Below the pieces are notes generated by a model. It made no database searches and was not told the origin of the DNA. It saw only the letters and a list, made by a program, of their open reading frames with translations. A stretch of 18,314 nucleotides of DNA from JAHCHG01 sp041745765. Its GTDB lineage: Bacteria > Acidobacteriota > Blastocatellia > Pyrinomonadales > Pyrinomonadaceae. Both the position numbers and the translations under genes were made by a program. Shown in pieces: positions 6,727 through 13,651 of this stretch; position 1 is the first letter of the stretch, and every line of letters begins with the position of its first letter. Location of the stretch: the NCBI GenBank assembly GCA_041745765.1, contig JBGTIH010000149.1:1-18314 (forward strand), written 5' to 3'.

Positions 6727-8358
6727 ATGGCAGTTGGTTTAGTAATTCATATTTCGGTTGGCAAAGAAAAACGGACGGAGTTTTTCTCGGCTGAAAATAT
6801 TCGTTTCGGTTCGGATGAAACGAGCGATCTTCAAATTCACACTAAAAAAATTGCTGATACAAGCATCTGGTTTGAACTTGAATCGGACGATAATTTTTAT
6901 CGCGTTACAAATTTTGATAATAAACTCGGCTTAATTATCAACGGAAATCCGATCAGACGCTTTGTTCCGATCAATGACGGCGATATAATCGAGATTCCCG
7001 CTGCCGATATTTCCTTTTCTTTCTTCTCTTTAGAATCGAAATCTTCGCTGATTACGACTAACCGCGAACAGCCGCACATCGCCCAATTTATCGAAGCCGC
7101 CGCGCTTGATGCCGCCGCTACGCCGCAGCGCGACGATGCCAAAGCGTTTTTGCGTGAGTTTGTCCGCGAGCTTTCCCGCGAGATCAGTTGGGCGACAAAG
7201 TTAATTATTCTGGCAATCGTCGTCGGAACGCTTTCGGGAATTTTTTATCTCGGCTTTGCCGTCAATCGTGAACTGGAAAAAAATCGCGAACAAGCCCAAC
7301 AGCAAAATGAGATAATCAAAGAATTACAATCAAAAGTTCTGCAAACGAACGAAAATGTCGGAGAAATTACCAAAAACACGAAAACAATGATGGACACCGT
7401 TTCGCTCGCGCAGAATCTGCGTATCGAATATGGAAACGGAGTCTGTCTGATATTCGGAGTGTATGATCTGGTTGATCGCAAAAGCGGAAAAACGCTGCGT
7501 TATCCCGATCCGCAAGCATTTCAGCCCGAAAATTATGATCCGCCGACCGTTCCCGTGCAGGAAGACCTTATTCAACCGCAACTTCAAATGGGTTTGACGA
7601 CCGAAGGCAACGGAACAATCGTCGAATACGATTTTATCGGCACGGGATTTCACGTCGGCGGCGGTTATATTGTGACAAATCGCCACGTTGTTCAGCCCTG
7701 GCGAGAAGATGATTTAGTTCAGCAAATGATTAAAACTTCGGACGCGCGGGCGCGAATCAAACGGCTTGTGGTTTATTTTCCGAATAATCCGCAACCTTTT
7801 CCGCTCAAAATTCGCCAACTCGGTGCGCGTGAAGATGTCGCCGTTGGGATGATTGATGCGACACAAATGCCCGCCAATATTCCCGTTTTACCGATAGATA
7901 ATTCTTCAGATGCGGCAACGGTCGGAAAAACGGTTGTGACGATGGGTTTTCCGAACGGACCGGACAGACTTTTGGCAATGGCTGATGAAAGCGACGCGCG
8001 GTCGCTCAATACGAGATGCGAAGGTTCGCGGCGATGTATTATTGATTCGCTTGCCCAATCAAGAAAAATCGTGCCTTTAACAACTCAAGGTTCGATTACC
8101 GATTTAGATTCGCGGCGCGTCGTTCACGATGCGAGAACGGCAGAAGGCGGTTCGGGTGCGCCTCTTTTCGGTCAAAGCGGCAGAGTTATCGCCGTAAATT
8201 TCGGTGTGTTCACAGAAAGCACTGCTGCCAATATGGCTGTTCCCATAAGTTTTGCGGTCGAATTATTAAAGAAAGCCGAATGGATTTCTCCGGAAGAAGC
8301 TCAAAATCAAACCAGCCAACAAAATCAAACAGCCTCCGCCAATACAAGCTTAAACTAA
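6727..8358 (+). CDS. FHA-like domain / transmembrane / trypsin-like serine protease
   Basis: A 543-residue membrane protein. Residues 1-100 resemble a forkhead-associated domain: the strand pattern ends in INGNPI, with IRFGSDETSDL where FHA domains have the phosphopeptide-binding loop. A single membrane helix spans about 156-178 (LIILAIVVGTLSGIFYLGFA), flanked on the N side by Arg-rich sequence, so the FHA part should be cytoplasmic. Residues 180-225 are Q/E/K-rich and probably coiled coil. The C-terminal DegP/trypsin-like domain has a full triad: His320 in TNRHVV, Asp370 in REDVAVG, Ser476 in EGGSGAPLF. Cys431 and Cys437 could form an extracytoplasmic disulfide. There is no PDZ domain; the tail is Q/N-rich. 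This suggests a signal-linked or anchored periplasmic protease. FHA assignment is by pattern only; the protease call is firm. Confidence 0.85.
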   Translation: MAVGLVIHISVGKEKRTEFFSAENIRFGSDETSDLQIHTKKIADTSIWFELESDDNFYRVTNFDNKLGLIINGNPIRRFVPINDGDIIEIPAADISFSFFSLESKSSLITTNREQPHIAQFIEAAALDAAATPQRDDAKAFLREFVRELSREISWATKLIILAIVVGTLSGIFYLGFAVNRELEKNREQAQQQNEIIKELQSKVLQTNENVGEITKNTKTMMDTVSLAQNLRIEYGNGVCLIFGVYDLVDRKSGKTLRYPDPQAFQPENYDPPTVPVQEDLIQPQLQMGLTTEGNGTIVEYDFIGTGFHVGGGYIVTNRHVVQPWREDDLVQQMIKTSDARARIKRLVVYFPNNPQPFPLKIRQLGAREDVAVGMIDATQMPANIPVLPIDNSSDAATVGKTVVTMGFPNGPDRLLAMADESDARSLNTRCEGSRRCIIDSLAQSRKIVPLTTQGSITDLDSRRVVHDARTAEGGSGAPLFGQSGRVIAVNFGVFTESTAANMAVPISFAVELLKKAEWISPEEAQNQTSQQNQTASANTSLN

Positions 8359-8634
8359 ATAACTGATGTTATGCACAAAAATGTCAAACTGCGTAACATA
8401 AGTAAATAATAGAAAGCTGAGTAGAGCGATTTTTAAGTTTTCAAGTGTATTTCAAATTTCAAACTGAAAACTGAATTAAAATGTTTATCGTTCAAGAATG
8501 ATTTACCTGTCAATTTAAAGATTGTTCTATTTACTAAGCAGATGAGTAAAAGTGTGATGACACATTGAAAAATATAATTTGTTGAAAATAAAAACTTTCT
8601 ATCATCTTCTTAAATCGGTATCCCGGAAAAAAAA
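8359..8634. other. AT-rich spacer between convergent genes
   Basis: No ORF with a plausible start or family resemblance is seen. A weak 8-bp stem (8367-8374 with 8391-8398, one G-U) lies just after the protease stop, without a T-run. No convincing terminator is present for either convergent gene. Confidence 0.5.
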
Positions 8635-9696
8635 TTAAAAATAGTCTTGTTTTCCTTCAGATTTATTTCCATGTTCGGCAAAAGCCGGCACAAATTTATT
8701 GTTTTTGATAATCATTAAAAGTTTGCTCGTAACCTGTGCGGAAATCTTATCTTGCAGAGAAAAAATATTTGAATAATTTTCATCGAATTTTTCCGACCAA
8801 ATAATGTTTTGATCTTTTACGTAATAAAGTTGAACTGTAATTCTGACCCGTTCCTTATCCTCTTGAATCGTTCCGAGCAGAACCGCATCAACGTTTAATT
8901 TTTCACTAATTTCAGGCAAATTTTTATCTTTTACAAACTGACTGATCGAACTTGTCGGGCTGACGGCGATGTCTTCAGAATTTCCGAGATTTGAAATAAT
9001 TACATCCGTTACGCCCAAACCGAGCTTTTCATCTTTACTTTCACCAATAACTTGAAACGGCAAAACGGCAATGGATTTTACCGGAATTTCCCTATCTTGC
9101 TCTGCTGAAAAAGAATTTGTTTCCAAAATTGCATAGCCGAAAAGGGAGATGACAAAAATCAGCAGAATCGTCAGAATGCTAAAATTTATCGAAAATTTCG
9201 GTTGCGGATTGATAGATAGATTTTTATTTTTTTCTTCGAGATATGCCGATATTTTTCCTGATTCGGTTAATGATTTAAAGTAAGTTATTTCATCATTTGT
9301 TGAAACAGTGTCAGAAAAATCAGGATAAACAGAATTCGCCGACATTCGTTTTTCCGGATTTTTATAAAAAACTTCGTTGACTTCGCTAACGAAACGATAC
9401 CCGATTTTGGGAACTGTTTCGATAAAATTTTCCTCATTTCCACCTTGTCGCAAAACTTTTCGCAGCATATAAATATGCTGCGTCAATGTGTTTTCTTCGA
9501 CAAAATTGCCTTCCCATAAGGAACTGAGCAAGTCTTCTTTTTTTATAACCAAACCGTTGTTTTCAACCAGAAACCGCAAAATATCAAAACTTTTTTGAGT
9601 TATTAAAACCGGAATACCATTTTTTAACAACTGGTTATTCGTAATATCAAGCCGATAATTACCAAATGTATAACAATGAATTTTATCTACAAACAT
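8635..9696 (-). CDS. Membrane-bound winged-helix transcriptional regulator (CadC/ToxR-like)
   Basis: A 353-residue regulator. Residues 7-110 form an OmpR-type winged helix: YTFGNYRLDITNNQLLKNG, KSFDILRFLVENNG, LTQHIYMLRKVLR and the wing ETVPKIGYRFVSEV. One membrane helix follows near 173-193 (ILTILLIFVISLFGYAIL). The C-terminal part (IAVLPFQVIGESKDEKLGLG to VTSKLLMIIKNN) is like the periplasmic FlgO/TolB-N type domain found in acidobacterial and adenylate-cyclase-associated regulators. Many relatives carry long TPR arrays after this; here the protein ends about 20 residues later, so it is a short form. A strong Shine-Dalgarno, AAGGAG (complement of 9705-9710), sits 8 nt before the ATG. Ligand and target genes are unknown. 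Confidence 0.86.
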   Translation of the reverse strand: MFVDKIHCYTFGNYRLDITNNQLLKNGIPVLITQKSFDILRFLVENNGLVIKKEDLLSSLWEGNFVEENTLTQHIYMLRKVLRQGGNEENFIETVPKIGYRFVSEVNEVFYKNPEKRMSANSVYPDFSDTVSTNDEITYFKSLTESGKISAYLEEKNKNLSINPQPKFSINFSILTILLIFVISLFGYAILETNSFSAEQDREIPVKSIAVLPFQVIGESKDEKLGLGVTDVIISNLGNSEDIAVSPTSSISQFVKDKNLPEISEKLNVDAVLLGTIQEDKERVRITVQLYYVKDQNIIWSEKFDENYSNIFSLQDKISAQVTSKLLMIIKNNKFVPAFAEHGNKSEGKQDYF

Positions 9697-10105
9697 TTTT
9701 CGAACTCCTTGAAAATACTACGCCCTAAAAAATACGATTCCCGAAAAAAATGAAGCTTACATTTTTGGTATTATCTGAATTTGTCCTTTTCCGGTTTTTA
9801 TTACGTTTTACACAACAAAAAAGTTTAAAAGCTGTGTTCAAATTCTTGAAGTTCCGCTAGAATCGGTATATTTATGGCTTGAAAAATCAAATTTCAGCCG
9901 AAAAAACTTAAGTAAAACCGAAATTGCATAAAAATACTTAAACTATAAACTCCCCCAGGTTTTAATTTGTGACAAAAAAAATCAGCAAAATCTTTGAGCT
10001 AAAGATTTTGCTGATAAGAAAGAATTCGCAAATAATTAAAATTCAAGCAGACCGTATTTTATAAAAAAGACCTTGTTTTATTAAGAGTGCAGTTATCTGC
10101 AAGAA
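9697..10105. other. Spacer upstream of the regulator gene, with a terminator
   Basis: About 400 bp, very AT-rich. On the minus strand it holds first the terminator of the Fis-type gene (9974-10015) and then roughly 270 bp leading to the regulator start, which must contain its promoter; no clear -35/-10 pair is recognisable. No coding potential or RNA gene is apparent. Confidence 0.5.
9974..10015 (-). terminator. Rho-independent terminator of the Fis-type gene
   Basis: A perfect 15-bp stem (9981-9995 with 10001-10015) with a 5-nt loop, followed on the minus strand by seven or more T (complement of 9974-9980). It lies 90 bp after the stop of the minus-strand Fis-type gene and before the next minus-strand gene, so it separates the two transcripts. 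Confidence 0.85.
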
Positions 10106-10468
10106 TCACAATGTTTTTGTCGAAATCCCGTGTTTTTTAATTTTTGCATTCAAAGTAGATAAACCGAGATTGAGCAATTTTGCGGCTTCGGTTTGATTTC
10201 CGTTTGATTCTTTCAAAGCCTGTTCGATCAAACTTCGTTCATAAAGTTTTGTAACCTCATAAAAATCAACTCCATTCTTCGGAAAATGACGGGTATAAAG
10301 TTTCAAAACTTGAAACTTCTCAACTTGTTTTAACGATTCCAATGTATTGAGAGCTTTTGCCAGCGATTCGACAATCTCACCTAAATTTGGCTTTTCCGGC
10401 TGAACCTTTTTTGACAAATCTCTATTATCACTATATGCAAATTTTCTTTTTGTTGCAGATGCTTGCAT
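10106..10468 (-). CDS. Small Fis-type helix-turn-helix protein
   Basis: A 120-residue protein whose last 40 residues (LIEQALKESNGNQTEAAKLL then NLGLSTLNAKIKKHGI) form the Fis-family HTH found at the C-terminus of NtrC-type activators. There is no AAA+ or receiver domain; the N-terminal part is basic with a central helical segment (IVESLAKALNTLESLKQ) that could dimerise. It is therefore probably a stand-alone DNA-binding regulator. A longer frame opens at a TTG at 10484-10486, but the ribosome-binding site AAGGAG (complement of 10478-10483) is 9 nt before the ATG at 10466-10468, so that ATG is chosen. It is divergent from the permease gene and might regulate it. Confidence 0.75.
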   Translation of the reverse strand: MQASATKRKFAYSDNRDLSKKVQPEKPNLGEIVESLAKALNTLESLKQVEKFQVLKLYTRHFPKNGVDFYEVTKLYERSLIEQALKESNGNQTEAAKLLNLGLSTLNAKIKKHGISTKTL

Positions 10469-10689
10469 AAAATATTTCTCCTTCAAATAAAAATCCTGAA
10501 CTTTTTTAGGATGCTATAAAGATTCAGAAAGTGATATAAAATTTTTCTAAAATCTTTCTAAACTCAACATTCCTTCTGATGTTTATTGAAAATAATTTAA
10601 TATTTTTTACAAATTTCAAGTAAAGTTTGAGCAAAAGAAGTTCGTTCGAATAAGCCGGAAGCGGCATATTTGATATATAGTTTTCTCTC

Positions 10690-10718
10690 CGGGAAATATT
10701 CCCGTTGATAAATTGACA
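10690..10718 (+). promoter_or_regulatory. Palindrome next to a possible -35 box in the divergent spacer
   Basis: CGGGAA-ATA-TTCCCG (10690-10704) is a perfect 6-bp inverted repeat, 8 bp before TTGACA (10713-10718), a consensus -35 sequence. No good -10 box is found 16-18 bp further, so the promoter is uncertain. The spacer 10469-10762 between the HTH gene and the permease gene otherwise shows only AT-rich sequence. The palindrome is a candidate operator. Confidence 0.3.
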
Positions 10719-10762
10719 CTCGCAGATAATTATTGAATCATTATTTTTTCTTTAAAAGAAGT

Positions 10763-11878
10763 ATGGATAATCTTGTTTTTTCAAATATGCTGCACCGACC
10801 GATGCGAACGATTGTCAGCGTTGTAGGTATTGCTATCGGAGTTTTGCTCATTGTTTTTACAGTCGGAATGGCAAACGGCACAATGCGCGAACGCGCCGAA
10901 CGCGAGGGAAATGTCGGCGCGGAAATAATTTTCAGCGGTTCAGGTTCAAGTATTCTCAGTGCTGATTCGCTGCTTTTGCTGATTACGCAAAAAGACGAAA
11001 TTGCCAAAATCGAAGGCGTTGAAACGGTTGTTCCACTCGGTCAAAATACGGTTAAAGTAGGCGGCGATAAAGCCGGAAGCAGTACTGGAAGCCGTCTGGT
11101 TGACGGAATAAATTTTGATGAATATGCAAAAGTCGTCGGAATTACTATCAAAGAAGGTCGTGTTTTCGAGCCAAATTCGGACGAAGCGATTATTGATACC
11201 GGATTTCAGGCGCAGAAAAAATTAAAATTCGGCGACAAACTCAACATATACGAGCGCGAATTTACAATCGTCGGAAGTTATGAACCGGCAGCCGGAGCGC
11301 GTGTCAAAATTTCGCTTCAAACGATGCAGAACCAGCTGGTCGGCGATGAAAGCAAGGTTTCTTCATTTTTGGTAAAAGTTAAACCGGGATTTCAGCCCGA
11401 ACAAGTTGCCGAAACTCTGCACAAAAACTTTCCGAATAATCAGGTTTTGCTCACATCGCAGCTCGAAGAACTTTATATGCAGGGTTTTCCGGCATTGAAT
11501 ATTTTCTTAAATGTCGTAATCGGCGTGGCGGCAGTGATTTCCGCACTCGTCATCTTGCTGACAATGTACACGACCGTAACCGAACGCACGCGGCAGATCG
11601 GCATTATGAAATCGCTCGGAATGTCGAATGCGAAAATAGGTTGGATTATCACGCAGGAAGCCCTTTTAATCAGCTTCTGCGGAATCGTCAGCGGAATAAT
11701 TCTGACCGTAATTTTGCGATTTGCTTTATCGAATATAATTACTCTCGAAGTCGAAATTGATCCGTTTGTCTTATTTCTGACACTCGTCATCGGCTTGATC
11801 GGCGGTGCGCTCGGCGCACTCTATCCGGCAATGAAAGCGGCGCGGCTCGATGCGGTCGAAGCTCTCAATTACGATTAA
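10763..11878 (+). CDS. ABC transporter permease, MacB/FtsX family
   Basis: A 371-residue permease with the MacB layout: a first membrane helix at about 13-36 (VVGIAIGVLLIVFTVGMA), a large extracytoplasmic domain (about 40-245), and three C-terminal helices (LNVVIGVAAVISALVILL, ALLISFCGIVSGIILTVIL, LFLTLVIGLIGGALGALY). The coupling-helix region ERTRQIGIMKSLGMSNAKIG and the end PAMKAARLDAVEALNYD are typical of FtsX-domain permeases. Such proteins work as dimers with a LolD/MacB-type ATPase in mechanotransmission or lipoprotein and peptide export. No ATPase or membrane-fusion gene is adjacent, so it is an orphan here. The frame is open from TTG 10733, but ATG 10763 (MDNLVFSNMLHRPMRT) fits the family start better. 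Confidence 0.88.
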   Translation: MDNLVFSNMLHRPMRTIVSVVGIAIGVLLIVFTVGMANGTMRERAEREGNVGAEIIFSGSGSSILSADSLLLLITQKDEIAKIEGVETVVPLGQNTVKVGGDKAGSSTGSRLVDGINFDEYAKVVGITIKEGRVFEPNSDEAIIDTGFQAQKKLKFGDKLNIYEREFTIVGSYEPAAGARVKISLQTMQNQLVGDESKVSSFLVKVKPGFQPEQVAETLHKNFPNNQVLLTSQLEELYMQGFPALNIFLNVVIGVAAVISALVILLTMYTTVTERTRQIGIMKSLGMSNAKIGWIITQEALLISFCGIVSGIILTVILRFALSNIITLEVEIDPFVLFLTLVIGLIGGALGALYPAMKAARLDAVEALNYD

Positions 11879-11984
11879 ATCGAAAAAATTCGTTCAGCTC
11901 TGATTCGATTTTCAAAAAAATTGCGCGTTAAATACCGAAGACTTTTTTTATAAAGTCTAAATTATTAAGGAGCAAAAAAATAAA

Positions 11985-12506
11985 ATGTCGGATTGGAGTG
12001 AAAAATTTAGTTTAGCGTGGATGAATATCAAAAAAAGAGCCGGACAATGTTCGGCAAACACAGACCTTGAATATTTGAAATCTTCGGTTGAATTGGGACA
12101 GAAGAGAATCGGTCAAGCACTGACGGCTGGGCAAATACTGCAGGGAAATCCGGGAGCTTTTGAAAAACTGACCAAAGCCAATAAGGGTTTGGGAAAGATC
12201 GGTGAATCGCTTGAAACGCTTCAGGATATCTGCACGGATGTCGAAGCCGGCGGAAAAATTTTCGATGCCATCTCGAAATTATCCGATGAACGGATTATTT
12301 ACGATGATCCGCAGGGCGCGGCTGATGCTTTCGATACGCTTTTTCAAGGCTTCGGTCGCCTTTGCCGCTTTTTGCCTTTTCCGGCAAGCGAATGGGGACA
12401 ATTCTTTGAACAGTTTAATTTGTTTGGAAACGTTCAGAAAAACATCTATAATCCATATTTCAGCCGCTTAAATGATGCGCGAGACGGTAAGGGAGCTTAC
12501 CGCTAA
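11985..12506 (+). CDS. Hypothetical helical protein
   Basis: A 173-residue protein I do not recognise. It has no signal peptide or membrane helix. The sequence is mainly helix-forming, with a middle stretch of regular small/charged heptads (LTKANKGLGKIGESLETLQD), an acidic segment (DERIIYDDPQGAADAFD) and an aromatic C-terminal part (FGRLCRFLPFPASEWGQFF). It has four-helix-bundle character and no enzyme motif. AAGGAG at 11967-11972 precedes ATG 11985 by 12 nt, slightly long but plausible. It follows the permease by 106 bp on the same strand and ends 29 bp before the convergent acyltransferase gene. The clean start, ribosome-binding site and codon use support a real gene. Confidence 0.7.
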   Translation: MSDWSEKFSLAWMNIKKRAGQCSANTDLEYLKSSVELGQKRIGQALTAGQILQGNPGAFEKLTKANKGLGKIGESLETLQDICTDVEAGGKIFDAISKLSDERIIYDDPQGAADAFDTLFQGFGRLCRFLPFPASEWGQFFEQFNLFGNVQKNIYNPYFSRLNDARDGKGAYR

Positions 12507-12535
12507 AAAATTTAAAACGGAATTTCTCTTTTTAT

Positions 12536-13429
12536 CTAAACTTTTTCAGATTCCGGTTTCTTGCCATAAACAGATTTGTCTTTTTCAGCGAGTTCGCCGA
12601 TTTTCGTCATTAGAAAATCGGCGATTTCTTTATGCGAGCGAAGTCGGTCGCTTTTTTCGTAAAATTGTGTCAGATCAACCGGTTCGCCAAACCAAATTCT
12701 GACTTTTTCGCCGCCCATCCAATTTCCTAAAATTTGTTTCGGCAGATCATTGCCCAAACCGGCGATAAAAACCGGAATAACTTGCGGCTGCGCTTTCATA
12801 ATTACCGCGCCGACTCCGGGCTGGGCGGGCAGAAAATTGTACGGATCTTCGTTTAAATTTCGTTTGCCTTCGGGATGAAAACCGATGACGTGGGCGTAAC
12901 CTTCATTTGAAATTTGAATCAGGCGGCGTAGCGAATATTTATCGAAATCACGTTTTTTCGCTTCCTTCGCTTCCCGAAAAAACGGCGGATACATCGAAAA
13001 CCAGCCCATCACGAGATTGACGAACCAACCCAGAGGATTGTCATAAAAAAATTTGGCGCGAACCGGAAAAAATAGCCGCATCGGACGTTTTGTTTGGCGA
13101 AAAAGAACGCTCGAAACTGTGTACATATCGAAAAATGAACGATGATTGGCAACCAGCAGAAGTGGTTTTTCCACCGAAGTTTGCTCGAAATTTTCCAAAC
13201 CGTGAACATTCATCAAGTTATATGTGCAGATTTTGATCCAGAGCGAACCGATGTGGCGTTGGCAAAAAGTCCAGAATGTTTTCCACGCACCTAGATTCAT
13301 CCGGTGCGTCAGATGAAAACCGATTTTTTCGGTTGTGCTGAGAACCGCAAGTTCCGCCTTTTCAGGATTTAGTATTTTTCCCGACGGCAATTGCGATGCG
13401 TCTTTTTTAACTAAAAGGTTTTCCGCCAT
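12536..13429 (-). CDS. 1-acyl-sn-glycerol-3-phosphate acyltransferase-like protein (PlsC family)
   Basis: A 297-residue member of the PlsC/LPLAT family, which transfers fatty acyl groups to lysophosphatidic acid or similar lipids at the inner membrane. The catalytic HX4D motif is ANHRSFFD (His96, Asp101), preceded by KPLLLVA. The acceptor-binding block is FHPEGKRN (His185 to Asn191), in place of the usual FPEGTRS. A PAQPGVGAVIMKAQPQVIPV segment follows, matching the block with a conserved Pro. An N-terminal extension of about 60 residues includes amphipathic sequence. The substituted EGKR instead of EGTR suggests a subfamily whose substrate may differ. It starts at ATG 13427-13429 and is monocistronic, convergent with the hypothetical gene. 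Confidence 0.85.
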   Translation of the reverse strand: MAENLLVKKDASQLPSGKILNPEKAELAVLSTTEKIGFHLTHRMNLGAWKTFWTFCQRHIGSLWIKICTYNLMNVHGLENFEQTSVEKPLLLVANHRSFFDMYTVSSVLFRQTKRPMRLFFPVRAKFFYDNPLGWFVNLVMGWFSMYPPFFREAKEAKKRDFDKYSLRRLIQISNEGYAHVIGFHPEGKRNLNEDPYNFLPAQPGVGAVIMKAQPQVIPVFIAGLGNDLPKQILGNWMGGEKVRIWFGEPVDLTQFYEKSDRLRSHKEIADFLMTKIGELAEKDKSVYGKKPESEKV

Positions 13430-13459
13430 AATAAAGAAAATAGTTTAGCACTTAAGTTT

Positions 13460-13509
13460 TGTCCAAGAAAAAACGCAAAAAAATGTTTTCAACACTTTTT
13501 GCTTGGACA
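13460..13509. promoter_or_regulatory. Inverted repeat overlapping a candidate promoter of the metalloprotease gene
   Basis: TGTCCAAG (13460-13467) and CTTGGACA (13502-13509) are perfect 8-bp inverted repeats 34 bp apart. The right half contains TTGGAC (13503-13508), a possible -35 box, with CATTAT at 13527-13532 as a weak -10, 18 bp on. The arrangement could be a two-half operator, but a chance AT-rich context cannot be excluded. The rest of the spacer 13430-13651 shows only the ribosome-binding site at 13638-13643. Confidence 0.3.
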
Positions 13510-13651
13510 TATAACTTTTTTTATTGCATTATAGTTGCACTTTCTAAAAACAGTTCGACATTTCAATCATCAGTTTTTAGATTCATATAAAGTTTTTTCG
13601 ACCCCCGAAATCTACAAAATTTCAGTTTCAAATAATTAAGGAGATTATTAA

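Noticed and set aside
8367..8398. Stem-loop TGTTATGC/GCGTAACA after the protease gene as a terminator
   Set aside because: Short stem, 16-nt loop and no T-run.
10469..10486. Longer Fis-type protein from a TTG start
   Set aside because: The extra six codons overlap the AAGGAG ribosome-binding site that serves the ATG at 10466-10468.
10733..10762. Longer permease from TTG 10733
   Set aside because: The added residues NHYFFFKRS are not permease-like, and the family start MDNLVF begins at ATG 10763.
11877..11911. 8-bp inverted repeat (AAATCGAA/TTCGATTT) after the permease as a terminator
   Set aside because: The stem is AT-rich with a 19-nt loop and only four T follow; too weak to call.
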